A DNA stretch of 64,000 nucleotides. Source: Schlesneria sp. DSM 10557. GTDB taxonomy: Bacteria; Planctomycetota; Planctomycetia; Planctomycetales; Planctomycetaceae. The notes beneath the pieces were generated by a model. That model was not told the DNA's origin. It was given only the letters and a program-made list of their open reading frames with translations, and made no database searches. Location of the stretch: positions 3,162,001-3,226,000 of the forward strand of contig NZ_CP124747.1 of the NCBI RefSeq assembly GCF_041860085.1. The letters are read 5' to 3'. The position numbers and the translations under genes were made by a program. Of the stretch, positions 7,826 through 16,926 are shown piece by piece (the stretch's first letter is position 1; each line of letters opens with the position of its first letter).

Positions 7826-8788
7826 ATGAGACGCGGTGGTTTCAGCCTGATTGAGCTGCTGGTGGCAATTGCCATTATCGGATTGCTGCTGGCCATCGCG
7901 CTGCCTGCCATCCAGGCGTCACGTGAGGTCGCTCGGTCAACTCAGTGCCGGTCGCATCTGAAACAGATTGGTGCCGCACTCCACAATTACGAGTCGATTC
8001 ATGGCGTGTTTCCCCCCTGTGTTTCTGACAGCGGAAGCTGGCACGTTTCGATTCTGCCCTTCATCGATCAGACGCCTCTTTACAATCTGGTTAATACGTC
8101 GGCGAGTGATCCGACGGCGGCGATCAACCACATACCGATCGAGATCTACTCCTGTCCCGCCGATGCCGCTCCACGTGTGTTCAAAGGGGATGTCGATTAC
8201 GCAGCCACCAGCTACCTGGGGAACTCAGGAAGCGGCACTTCGAAGTGGAATTATGACGGTGTGTTCCGACATCTGGAGACAATTTTTCCTGAGTTCCCGG
8301 ATGGTCCAGTGGGATTCGCTGACATCACCGACGGGGCCTCCAGTACGGCCCTCGTGTCGGAAGTCCTTCACTCGCTGGGCGGAGACTCGACGGAAGCGAT
8401 CCGGATGGTCTTCAACACAACGCAGCGATACCCGTTCGAGGAACGTGAGGCATTTCTCGCGGAATGTGCTTCGATTCCTGCGAATGCGTGGCAGCAGGGA
8501 TGGCGTGGATCGAATCTTGCGCATGGCTGGCGGTGGACGCAGGGGAGTATTGGGTATTCCACCTATAACCACGCCTTGCCCCCGATGCAGCCAAGCTGTT
8601 TCAACCGAAGCGATGTCCAGACGGGAATCTACACGGCAGCCAGCCACCATCGTTCGAGCGTCCACATCGTCTACTGCGATGGCCACGTGGGGGCTGTTTC
8701 AACCGCCGTCGACGCTGCGTTGTGGCGGCAGGCCGGTTCCCGGAATGATTTCGAAGCCCAGGACCTTTTCGCAGCCCAGGATCTGTAG
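7826..8788 (+). CDS. DUF1559 prepilin-like protein
   Basis: 320 residues. MRRGGFSLIELLVAIAIIGLLLAIALPA is a textbook prepilin-type N-terminus with the cleavage Gly before FSLIE and Glu at mature position 5. It is followed by HLKQIGAALHNYESIHGVFPPC, FADITDGASSTALVSEVL and the C-terminal HHRSSVHIVYCDGHVGAVS of DUF1559. A GAGAGG sequence about 10 bases upstream supports the ATG. It is followed closely by a small membrane-anchored protein, with which it is probably co-transcribed. Confidence 0.92.
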   Translation: MRRGGFSLIELLVAIAIIGLLLAIALPAIQASREVARSTQCRSHLKQIGAALHNYESIHGVFPPCVSDSGSWHVSILPFIDQTPLYNLVNTSASDPTAAINHIPIEIYSCPADAAPRVFKGDVDYAATSYLGNSGSGTSKWNYDGVFRHLETIFPEFPDGPVGFADITDGASSTALVSEVLHSLGGDSTEAIRMVFNTTQRYPFEEREAFLAECASIPANAWQQGWRGSNLAHGWRWTQGSIGYSTYNHALPPMQPSCFNRSDVQTGIYTAASHHRSSVHIVYCDGHVGAVSTAVDAALWRQAGSRNDFEAQDLFAAQDL

Positions 8789-8859
8789 GTCCCGCTGCAG
8801 GAAATGAGAATGCCGACCCCTTGGCGAGAGTGCACTTCAGGATGACAGGTCGAGAAAAC

Positions 8860-9351
8860 ATGCTGTCCAAGCGGGCTCTCTCCACCGCCATGATTGTGAT
8901 CGGGATGGTGGTCCTGCTCGTTATCTATTTGCTCCGTCCTCCGCTGCCACAAGTCGATTATTCGGCTGCGGACGAAAACGACAGCGCGATTGACGTCGAT
9001 CTTGTGTTCTGCCTGCCAACACAGGACGGCAGCCTCGTTCCTGAAACAGAAATCCCGCAGAGTTTTGTTCCAGGAACGAGGCTCTGTTTTCAAGGAACCG
9101 TCGAGCGAGAGCCGAATGCGCCCCTGCTGCCAATCATTCTTTCGATGTATCAGGATCGTCACGGAAAGCCTCCGGTCATTTGCGCATCAGGTATGGGGAC
9201 GCCGGAAGAACCCTCGGGGGAGGTCCAGATTTTTACCAACGCACCTTTAGAACCGGGCACCTATCGACTCGAAGCAGAATGGTTTGGTGGCGGCAACTTC
9301 GTCGCTCGGGCAACGGTGAAAGTCATCGCGGATCAAGGCAAACGGAGGTAA
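8860..9351 (+). CDS. membrane-anchored extracytoplasmic protein, unknown
   Basis: 163 residues from the chosen ATG at 8860; an ATG at 8842 is the alternative and the frame also opens at a TTG at 8821. A single membrane segment near the N-terminus (STAMIVIGMVVLLVIYLL) is followed by an acidic linker and a domain with beta character ending in GTYRLEAEWFGGGNFVARATVKV, which resembles the last strands of an immunoglobulin-like fold. No family is recognised. It starts 71 bp after a DUF1559 gene, so it may be an accessory protein of that prepilin. Confidence 0.6.
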   Translation: MLSKRALSTAMIVIGMVVLLVIYLLRPPLPQVDYSAADENDSAIDVDLVFCLPTQDGSLVPETEIPQSFVPGTRLCFQGTVEREPNAPLLPIILSMYQDRHGKPPVICASGMGTPEEPSGEVQIFTNAPLEPGTYRLEAEWFGGGNFVARATVKVIADQGKRR

Positions 9352-9375
9352 TCTCTTCGATCGCAGGAAACATCG

Positions 9376-9504
9376 ATGGATAACGTGAAGTTGGACGAAC
9401 CCCTCATTGTGTTGACATTGCGGGTCTGGAATTTCGAGTCTGGTTCGCTCAGCAGCTTCTCGTACGGAAAGAGTACCCAATGGAATAGATCGTCTTCCCG
9501 GTAG
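9376..9504 (+). other. short open frame, possible gene remnant
   Basis: An ATG-started 42-codon frame beginning MDNVKLDEPLIVLTLRVWNF. There is no recognisable domain and no clear ribosome-binding site. It precedes a frameshifted gene and a transposase, so it may be a fragment of a decayed gene. Confidence 0.25.
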
Positions 9505-9566
9505 AGCAATGGACCTGCCCAGCGGAATGGATACGAATCAGGGACCCACTCATCAAAGGGACCGCC

Positions 9567-10179
9567 TCATGCAACGCCCGGACAATGCGAGGATCTGGAA
9601 TTACGCAACACACGGCTCTGAACGGGTGTTGGTTCCGGAGGGAGCGGCTGAGCAGGATTTTGCTGACGGAACGGAAATTGTCCCCCGTCTGTATGCCTAT
9701 CTCGCTGCGACAGAGACAACGTTATTGAGATTCGTCGCTTTAAGATTAATCGCGCTTGGGACGCCCGAAGTTGCGTCTTTCGAGGAATCGTTGCAGTCGT
9801 ACTGCACCATCCCAGGGACGGTGTATGCTCCGCCGCTTTATTTGGAGAGAGATTGGGAGGGACCCGACGCCGTGCGAGCGTGCGCGAATTGGAGGTCGAA
9901 GGTCTCATTCGCGTAGGTCGTCCCGATCCAATCCCTGACGAGGAAGGAGTACTCAATTTAACGCGAGAATCGTCTGCAGAAGATAGTATTCGTTTTTGCG
10001 TGACTGAGAAAGGCGCTACTGAGTGGCTGCACATTGAGAAGGATATCTTGAATGCTGAGTTTAATGTCTTTGGATGGTCCGACTACGGGTACGTTTGCGT
10101 GTCCACGCGTCCTCCATGTGATTGTCTATATCTTATAACCGAATGCAGTTTATTTAGTTGCCAGCCATTCCCGGAGTGA
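9567..10179 (+). pseudogene. frameshifted gene next to an IS element
   Basis: The first frame (from an ATG at 9567) encodes a helical region, LYAYLAATETTLLRFVALRLIALGTPEVASFEESLQSY, and GPDAVRA, then loses sense. The next frame, from about 9880, continues as VRELEVEGLIRVGRPDPI and FCVTEKGATEWLHIEKDIL, running to 10179. The two parts join if one base was lost (or two gained) around 9872-9880. The second part looks like a winged-helix-like segment ending in a T-E-K-G motif often seen in planctomycete hypothetical proteins. A sequencing error cannot be excluded. Confidence 0.55.
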
Positions 10180-10426
10180 TGCTGTCTTGAGCCTGATTTG
10201 GAGTCGATTTCGGCAGTGGCGCAGATGCAGATGGTAGAATGGGGCAAAGAGGTGTAATACATCGGCATTATCGCCACGAACGGCGATGTATTCTTTGTGC
10301 TAATGCCGCGTGGGGTTACCTCAATTTCGTTATTGCAAGGGCGTGTTGCGCACGTTGCCCTGAACCCTCCCCATCCTTGGGGCGGCCGCATGATCTTCCC
10401 TGGTGTGATGCGTGGACGGTTGTGGG
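10180..10426. other. gene-free stretch with competing inverted repeats
   Basis: Between the frameshifted gene and the transposase stop. It holds two overlapping inverted repeats: AATACATCG/CGATGTATT (10256-10264/10284-10292) and CGGCATTA/TAATGCCG (10263-10270/10301-10308). The left end of the IS must lie here, but I could not match it to a right end. Confidence 0.5.
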
Positions 10427-11752
10427 TTACGAGCTATTGACCGGGGCGGGGAAGTCTTCGAAGCCTCGAATGATTCTTCGGTAGAGCTGCTCCATGTCTT
10501 CAAAGGGAGCGGTAAAGAAGAGGGCTCGCAGTCGTTCCCATAAAGCCCGCTTGCTTTTCATCGCTGCAGAGGCGGCACGGAACAGCGGACAAGCCAGTTG
10601 CGATGTCTGATCCACCAGAAACGCCAGCATCATCAACATCATCAGGACGGTGGACAGATGCTTGAATCCATGCCCGTAGTTGTGCTCAAAATGGTAGTCC
10701 TGATTCTTGAGTGTGTTGAACGTTTCGTTCTCAATCCGCCACCGGGCGCGACCTCCTCGCTCGATCAGTGGGAGCATCATTTCCCTGGGTTCGACGGGCA
10801 GGTCCGTCACCCAACTGAATGTGGTCGATTTCTTCCCCTTTTCGACGGTGCACGAGACAAAATTGACCATCAGGTCCGGGTGGGCCGCGTTCAGCGGGAG
10901 TTGCGCCACGGCGGTGTAACTCTTTCGCTCACTCTTGTCGGGGTCATCCGTTTGCCACGTGATCGCAGTCCCGTCATCAATGGCTTGTGTTGCTCGCTCA
11001 AACAAAAACGCGTGGTCCCCCGGCTTGGCCCCCAGAATAAAATGCATGTCATGAGCACGCAGGTCCTGAATGTGCGGTCCATTCGAGGCCAACCCATCTT
11101 CTGTGACGATGAATCCCAGGTGCGGATGGTCTTTTCGAACGTGACTCAAGAGACGTCGCGAAGCGTTCCGTTCACAGTCATTCTTCTCCGTGCCATCCTG
11201 GCGAATGATCGGTTCCGGGCACAGCGGGATCACTTCACGAATGTCGGGATGGACGATCACCGCTGCCACGGCCGCATGCGAATAGGTGATCCGGCCCGAC
11301 TGCGAGTGCTTCTCCAGGCACGATGTGCAATGGACCTTGTCGGACGAGAAATAGCCTGTCCCATCGCACGCGAGCAGATAGCAATTCTTCCAATAGGCAA
11401 ACCGTTCCAGAATCTTACCCCGTTGCACGCAGCGAAACACATCCGCGAACGCAGGGCGAATTTCCTCGGGGGCGACGCCATCCAGAATTTCCCGCATCCG
11501 GGTGTCACTCGGAGTACGTCCAATGTGATAGAACCGCCTGATGTTGGGGTTCTTACGTTCTTCTTCAAACGCCAGCAAGGACGGGCATTTCAGGGAGAAC
11601 ATCGCGAACGCCGACATCAACGCATCCGACAGAGGAATCTCGACGAGCCCCCGTCGTGGATCCTTCACGAAAGAGAATCTCTCTTGAACCACACGGATCA
11701 GCCCGTTTGTCGACAAATGCTTCCGCGCCTTAATGCCTTCTCGCGATTCCAT
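10427..11752 (-). CDS. IS4-like DDE transposase
   Basis: 441 residues. A DDE transposase is indicated by YLLACDGTGYFSS (first Asp), FIVTEDGLASNGPHI (second Asp) and RWRIENETFNTLKNQ, with the Glu in the usual Y/R-x-x-x-E-x-x-x-K-like setting, followed by a hydrophobic C-terminal helix. The N-terminal VKDPRRG motif also fits IS4/ISNCY-type proteins. The frame is intact, so the element may be active. I looked for terminal inverted repeats in 10,180-10,426 and 11,753-11,940 and found no convincing pair, so the boundaries are unknown. The family assignment is approximate. Confidence 0.85.
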   Translation of the reverse strand: MESREGIKARKHLSTNGLIRVVQERFSFVKDPRRGLVEIPLSDALMSAFAMFSLKCPSLLAFEEERKNPNIRRFYHIGRTPSDTRMREILDGVAPEEIRPAFADVFRCVQRGKILERFAYWKNCYLLACDGTGYFSSDKVHCTSCLEKHSQSGRITYSHAAVAAVIVHPDIREVIPLCPEPIIRQDGTEKNDCERNASRRLLSHVRKDHPHLGFIVTEDGLASNGPHIQDLRAHDMHFILGAKPGDHAFLFERATQAIDDGTAITWQTDDPDKSERKSYTAVAQLPLNAAHPDLMVNFVSCTVEKGKKSTTFSWVTDLPVEPREMMLPLIERGGRARWRIENETFNTLKNQDYHFEHNYGHGFKHLSTVLMMLMMLAFLVDQTSQLACPLFRAASAAMKSKRALWERLRALFFTAPFEDMEQLYRRIIRGFEDFPAPVNSS

Positions 11753-11983
11753 TCATCACCCCGCAGTTCCTAACAGCGGAAATCAGAGTATCAAGACCAC
11801 GAAAATCCTACCCGATGTTTACGAAAGGGGTGGCCAATATCGCTCGATTTTCAGCCTTTTTCTGACATCCGGGAATTGCTGTTTTTTGCTTGACCCTCGA
11901 CCACCTGCAATTCATTCTAATACACCCTCTTGAGCAACCTGCTGCAATACTCTACAGTAGAACTGACACTTCGGAGTCGAATC

Positions 11984-13033
11984 ATGGCTCGCTTGAATGC
12001 CCTTCGCATCAGAGAAGGTTCGCTTCCATATGGCCTTGTATATATCGGTATGGTCGTACTTCTGCCCGCTGCCGCCATCGCGGAACAACCCACTCTTGAT
12101 GAAGCGATGAGTGCACTGGAGCGCTGGCGGGCTTCGTTTAGCAGCATTCATATCACCTACGAGATCGATGAGGGTGTCATCGAGAATTCAGTGCCACGCC
12201 CGATAATCACGCTGGGTGAGTATTACTGGTCAGAAGCGAAGCGATTCTACTGGCACGAACGAGTGATCGAGAACGGAAAGCTAATCCGCCAACGACTTGA
12301 CTGGGGAGACGGTACTACAGGTGGTCGGGCAATCTATCCGCTGGGGGAAGATCAGGCAGACGTTCCCCCGACGATGATCGATTATGGCCGGACCGTAGCG
12401 GGAGGCTATAACGGGGTGCAGGGAAGAATCGTGACTCCGCTTGACGGGATCTGGCAACCACCAAGCTGTGGCTGGTTGCCGGAAGTCCTCAGGGAGCAGC
12501 AAATCACATCTCGCGCTGTATCGAGGGACGGAGTGGAACTTCTCGAAATCACTTACCACAAGCCGATGGACAATGCCCCGATAACAATGCTGCTGGACCC
12601 GCGCCACAGCTATCTGCCGAGAAGCACACTTTGGGGATGGGAGGGTCATGTGAGCGAATACAAACAATTTCCCCCGGGGATCTGGATAGCCACGATGGGC
12701 GTGTTCGACATGCAAGAGAGAAAACAGTCTTGGAAAATGACCAGTGTCGTCTTTAACGAGGATATCGCGGACGAAAAAGTGCGTCCGCCGAAGCCGGGCG
12801 ATGGAACCCGAATCACGGATATGACTCAGCGGAAATCCTGGTTTCATGGATCACCACCTCCGATTCCAGACCCGACTCAGGAGAACCAGACTTCACCCGT
12901 GCATGGAGATGGGTCCCCCATCGTCGCCAGGCCATTCACTGGAACTTGGAGCTGGTTACCGTTGTGGCTCACTCTTCTGGGAATCTCAGTGTTGGCAATT
13001 TCGCTTTTCATCAGAAAGCTAGACCGGACTTAA
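11984..13033 (+). CDS. secreted, C-terminally anchored protein, paralogue A of a local family
   Basis: 349 residues from an ATG at 11984. A signal peptide ends near AAAIAEQP and the C-terminus has a membrane segment (WLTLLGISVLAISLFI) followed by basic residues. Between them is a domain shared with the genes at 13266 and 15672: a start of the pattern LDEAMSALERWRASFSSIH, then GEYYWSEAKRFYWHE, FPPGIWIATMGVFD, TSVVFNEDIADEKVR and WFHGSPPP. The opening resembles the start of LolA-like domains (a helix, then SIHITYEI), but this is only a suggestion. It directly follows the transposase gene. The function is unknown. Confidence 0.75.
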   Translation: MARLNALRIREGSLPYGLVYIGMVVLLPAAAIAEQPTLDEAMSALERWRASFSSIHITYEIDEGVIENSVPRPIITLGEYYWSEAKRFYWHERVIENGKLIRQRLDWGDGTTGGRAIYPLGEDQADVPPTMIDYGRTVAGGYNGVQGRIVTPLDGIWQPPSCGWLPEVLREQQITSRAVSRDGVELLEITYHKPMDNAPITMLLDPRHSYLPRSTLWGWEGHVSEYKQFPPGIWIATMGVFDMQERKQSWKMTSVVFNEDIADEKVRPPKPGDGTRITDMTQRKSWFHGSPPPIPDPTQENQTSPVHGDGSPIVARPFTGTWSWLPLWLTLLGISVLAISLFIRKLDRT

Positions 13034-13265
13034 ACGTGGTTTCAGAACCGCATTTTCCGCAATCAGGCGATCACCCATTATCATCAGTCGATGCAGTAGA
13101 ACTTGACTATGGGATACGGGCTCCGGGCCATCAAAGATGGATTCGTCATGCATACTGGTGGCGGCTGTTGCTTGACACATCATCAGACGGCCCTTCTTAC
13201 AGCATATCCCCTTCGTCGGATTCCCGTAATCTTCTATTCCAGCATTGTCTACTGGGGGACAAATC

Positions 13266-14330
13266 ATGGTTCGCCTAAAAGTTCTCTGCATTCAAGAACA
13301 TTCGCTTCGGTGTGGCCTTGCATACATCTGCCTGACCTTACTTATGCCAGTTGCCGCTATCGCGGAACACCCCACTCTTGATGAAGCAATGAGTGCTCTG
13401 GAGAGCTGGCGGGCTTCGTTTACCAGCATCCATATCACTTATGAGATTGATGAAGGGATCCTCGAAAATTCCTCGGCTGAATCCGCAATGACAACCGGCG
13501 AATACTACTGGTCGGAAGCGAAGCGATTCTATTGGTACGAGCGATTTGCCGAAGACGGAAAGCAACTGAGTCAATATCTCGACTGGGGGGATGGCCGAAT
13601 CAGCGGCCGGGCGTTTTATCCCCGAGGGGCAGGCCTGGAAAGGGAGCGACCATCTACGTTAGTCTACGGACGAATTGATCCGCAGGCACCTAACGGAGCC
13701 GTTGGACGAGCAGTGAATGCGCTCTATGGGCTCTGGCAGGCCCCCACTTGTCGCTGGTTACCGGAGATTCTTCGCGAGAAGCACGTGACATCTCAGGTGG
13801 TCTCTTTAGACGGTATTCAGTGCTTGGAAATTGCCTACCAGGACGATCACGACAAGCCACACATCACCCTGATCCTCGACCCCCGTTATAGCTATTTGCC
13901 GAGAAGCATGCTCACGAGTTGGCACTATGAGGTGAGTCAATTTAAGCGTTTTGCACCGGGAATCTGGATGCCTGTCGCCGGCGTTCTCGACTTGAGAGAG
14001 AGGAAACAAGTCTGGGAAATCACCAGTGTTGTTTTCAACCAGGATATTGCCGATGAAAAGGTTCGGACCCCGCTTCCTGGCGATGGAGCACGGATCACAG
14101 ACATGATTCAGGGCAAGATCTGGTATCATGGAACGCCTCCGCCGGGCCAAGGTCAAAGCGAAGCGGCCGAGCCGTCCGCCATTCCCGGTACAGGGAACCC
14201 AATCGTCGCCCAGCCACATCGGTCGACCGAGAATTTATCGCCTGTGTGGTTGACCCTGATTGGGGGGCTGGCACTTGGAATTTCTGCGTTCCTCGGCCTC
14301 CGGCGTGGGAACTCATCGAACTCGTCTTAG
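13266..14330 (+). CDS. secreted, C-terminally anchored protein, paralogue B
   Basis: 354 residues from an ATG at 13266. The context just upstream (AAATCATGGTTCG) resembles that of paralogue A (GAATCATGGCTCG), supporting both starts. The signal peptide ends near AAIAEHP. The central domain aligns throughout with paralogue A, including SIHITYEIDEG, GEYYWSEAKRFYW, SYLPRSML, FAPGIWMPVAGVLDL, TSVVFNQDIADEKVR and GKIWYHGTPPP. The C-terminal membrane segment is VWLTLIGGLALGISAFLGL. The conserved Trp and Tyr residues suggest a beta-rich ligand-binding fold. It is probably a recent tandem duplicate. The function is unknown. Confidence 0.75.
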   Translation: MVRLKVLCIQEHSLRCGLAYICLTLLMPVAAIAEHPTLDEAMSALESWRASFTSIHITYEIDEGILENSSAESAMTTGEYYWSEAKRFYWYERFAEDGKQLSQYLDWGDGRISGRAFYPRGAGLERERPSTLVYGRIDPQAPNGAVGRAVNALYGLWQAPTCRWLPEILREKHVTSQVVSLDGIQCLEIAYQDDHDKPHITLILDPRYSYLPRSMLTSWHYEVSQFKRFAPGIWMPVAGVLDLRERKQVWEITSVVFNQDIADEKVRTPLPGDGARITDMIQGKIWYHGTPPPGQGQSEAAEPSAIPGTGNPIVAQPHRSTENLSPVWLTLIGGLALGISAFLGLRRGNSSNSS

Positions 14331-14528
14331 TGGAGGTCTTGCTCAGTGGAACTCCGTTGAGAACTTATCCGGGATATCCAGTCAGGCTAACGCCTCGGTT
14401 CGTAGGCCAGCACTTCTTCCAGGACTGCTTCAACGAATAGTCTCCGGTCCGGCCGGACGTCTAACGTGGTTCCTGTCATTCCCCATCTGAGTATTCTCGA
14501 TCACAGAAACGGAAGTTTGGGTTTCACC

Positions 14529-15518
14529 ATGAAAAAGTGGGAAATGATCGCTGATGCCCGGCGGCAAGGATTCTCTCTGGTGGAGTTGCTCGTTTCCATT
14601 GGGGTGATCAGCCTGCTGTTGGCGATCGCCATGCCTGCCGTTCAACACTCGCGCGAGGCTGCGCGTGCGACGATCTGCAGAAATCATTTGCGGCAATTAG
14701 GGATTGCGATCCACGAACATGAAAGCGCGAAGCAGGCCTATCCACTGACGCGGACCCATTGGGCGACGGACCCAATCACCCCAGGAAGATCTCTGCATGT
14801 CGAACTGCTTCCGTACCTGGATTTCGCCACGGCCTACCACAAGGTCGATTTTGATGAGATCTATTCTGATTATGAAAGTGCACCGACTGCGTTTGTCGCC
14901 TCCAACCAGGAATTGCTCAGCGTGACGGTGCCCGTTTTTCTTTGTCCATCAGACCGACAACGCGTGGGAGCCTGTAATTATCGATGTTCGATGGGAACTG
15001 CAGAGTCCATTGAGATCGCTGACGGCTTCTTTGTGAACAACGTCGTCACGCGGCCAGCCGATATCACCGACGGTCTTTCCAACACGGTCATGATGGGGGA
15101 GCGGGTCCTGGGAAGCTTTTCACCAACCGTCGATTACTGGCGAGACATTCTCCTTGTGCGAGGCGGAATCCCGTCGAACGATGCTGACGGCTGGACGGAA
15201 GGCTGCACCGATGCGGCACTCACTGCCAGCTATGTTGGAAGTGACAACTATTCAGGGGGAACGTGGCTTCGCGGAGGGTGGCGCAATACATGGTACCACC
15301 ACGGATTTCCGCCGAACCATTCCGTCCCCGATTGCGCTTTCGCCGGCCCCAACTCCGGCGGAGGTTCCGGCCAGTACTCGGCGCGCAGTTATCATTCGCA
15401 GACGGTGAATGTGGTGTTCGGCGACGGGGCAGTACGGGCCATCTCGCAAAACATTGCCGTCCCGCTGTGGCGTGCACTCGCCACCCGGAGCGGTGGCGAA
15501 AACGTTTCCGATTTCTGA
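14529..15518 (+). CDS. DUF1559 prepilin-like protein
   Basis: 329 residues from an ATG at 14529. The N-terminal RRQGFSLVELLVSIGVISLLLAIAMPA is a prepilin-type segment, followed by [38 protein letters not shown] and the C-terminal HSQTVNVVFGDGAVRAIS. It lies between paralogues B and C of the secreted family, on the same strand. This suggests that the secreted proteins and this prepilin-like protein act at the same surface or share expression; that is inference from position only. Confidence 0.9.
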   Translation: MKKWEMIADARRQGFSLVELLVSIGVISLLLAIAMPAVQHSREAARATICRNHLRQLGIAIHEHESAKQAYPLTRTHWATDPITPGRSLHVELLPYLDFATAYHKVDFDEIYSDYESAPTAFVASNQELLSVTVPVFLCPSDRQRVGACNYRCSMGTAESIEIADGFFVNNVVTRPADITDGLSNTVMMGERVLGSFSPTVDYWRDILLVRGGIPSNDADGWTEGCTDAALTASYVGSDNYSGGTWLRGGWRNTWYHHGFPPNHSVPDCAFAGPNSGGGSGQYSARSYHSQTVNVVFGDGAVRAISQNIAVPLWRALATRSGGENVSDF

Positions 15519-15671
15519 TCGGATAATTGCCGTTCCCGGAATCTCATTGACACGATGCGTTGAAAACTCCACTTTGGTGAAGTCCATTTCGTCGCGTTCG
15601 CGAATACTGCCTGATTGATTGTTTCCGACAGAACATGCCTGCCCCTCGTCCCATTACAAGAGGCACCAGCG

Positions 15672-16724
15672 ATGGCTCGTTCGATGGTCCAACATGCCTG
15701 TCTGCGGGGGCCGGGAAGCCTTCTTTATATCGGCCTGCTGTTGCTTCCCCGTTCCGTCTGTCAGGCAGAACCTCCTGCACTTGCTGAAGCGATCACAGCA
15801 CTGGACAACTGGCGTGCGGCGTTCAACAGCATTCATATCACTTATGAAATCGACGAAGGGGTCATCGAGGAACCACCACGGGGCCCGCTGTTGACTGTCG
15901 GTGAATACTACTGGTCAGACGCAAAGCGGTTTTACTGGCACGACCAACAGTTCCGGGATCGAAAGATGCTCGGTCAGAATCTCATCTGGAGAGACAGTTT
16001 TATCAGCGGGTGGGCGAGGTTTCCTTCTGGGGAGGACCAGGAAAAAGTCCCACCGACCTCCATCGAATTCGGCCGAACTGTCAACGGTGGTTTCAATGGC
16101 ATTCAGGGGCTCATCGTCACGACACTTCACGGGCTTTGGCAACCACAGACCTGTTGCTGGTTACCGGAACTTCTCAAGAAGCAGCAGTTAAGCAGTCGTG
16201 TGATTACCGCAGAGGGTGCCCCATGCCTGGAATTGACGTACCAGAATCAGATGGAGACAGACCCGACAACACTCGTGCTGGATCCGCGCTATGGTTACCT
16301 GCCAAGAAGCGTACTGAGCGGTTGGGAGACTCAGTTCAGTGAATTCCAGCAGTTTCCCCCAGGAATCTGGATGCCGACGGCGGGCGTGTTCGACATCATC
16401 GAACAAAAGAAATCCTGGAAACTCACCAGCGTCGTTTTCAACCAGGGCATCGAGGACGAGAAAGTTTCGATCCCGGAACCGGGGGAAGGTACGCTAATGA
16501 TCGATCGGGTCCAGGGGAGTGTCTGGATCCATGGAACACCTCCGATTGTTCTTGAGCCAAAAGAGGAGGATGAAAATGACCACCGACAGGGCGACGGCAG
16601 GTGCGGCGGACCGGGGTCATTAGTGAACGGAGTCGGAAAACCGCTACCAGTTTGGCTCGTCGTTCTGGGGTCCGTGAGCCTGTTCGTCGGCACCCTCGTC
16701 AGCCGCGCGCGTGAGCTTTTCTAA
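15672..16724 (+). CDS. secreted, C-terminally anchored protein, paralogue C
   Basis: 350 residues from an ATG at 15672. The signal peptide ends near SVCQAEPP. The body matches paralogues A and B: LAEAITALDNWRAAFNSIH, GEYYWSDAKRFYWHD, GLWQPQTCCWLPELL, FPPGIWMPTAGVFDI, TSVVFNQGIEDEKVS and GSVWIHGTPP. The C-terminal membrane segment is VWLVVLGSVSLFVGTLV. It is the most diverged of the three. With A and B it makes a family of three within 5 kb, so local gene amplification is likely. Confidence 0.75.
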   Translation: MARSMVQHACLRGPGSLLYIGLLLLPRSVCQAEPPALAEAITALDNWRAAFNSIHITYEIDEGVIEEPPRGPLLTVGEYYWSDAKRFYWHDQQFRDRKMLGQNLIWRDSFISGWARFPSGEDQEKVPPTSIEFGRTVNGGFNGIQGLIVTTLHGLWQPQTCCWLPELLKKQQLSSRVITAEGAPCLELTYQNQMETDPTTLVLDPRYGYLPRSVLSGWETQFSEFQQFPPGIWMPTAGVFDIIEQKKSWKLTSVVFNQGIEDEKVSIPEPGEGTLMIDRVQGSVWIHGTPPIVLEPKEEDENDHRQGDGRCGGPGSLVNGVGKPLPVWLVVLGSVSLFVGTLVSRARELF

Positions 16725-16926
16725 CGACCGCAACCTGCTTGTCGGGCGATCTCGAAGCTCACGGGCCGTATATGATGCGGCTCGCCTTTGGCCGGCCGTG
16801 TTCAGAACATCGCGGCTCCGTTGTCTCCTGCCCCTGATTTTGTTCTTCTCTTGAGAGGATCAAAAATCGGACCCAAGGTGGGAAGATCGCCGGAGCAGAA
16901 ATTTTCTTTGTAACGCGGATGATGAG

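Noticed and set aside
10598-11773. 391-codon plus-strand frame
   Set aside because: Antisense shadow of the transposase gene.
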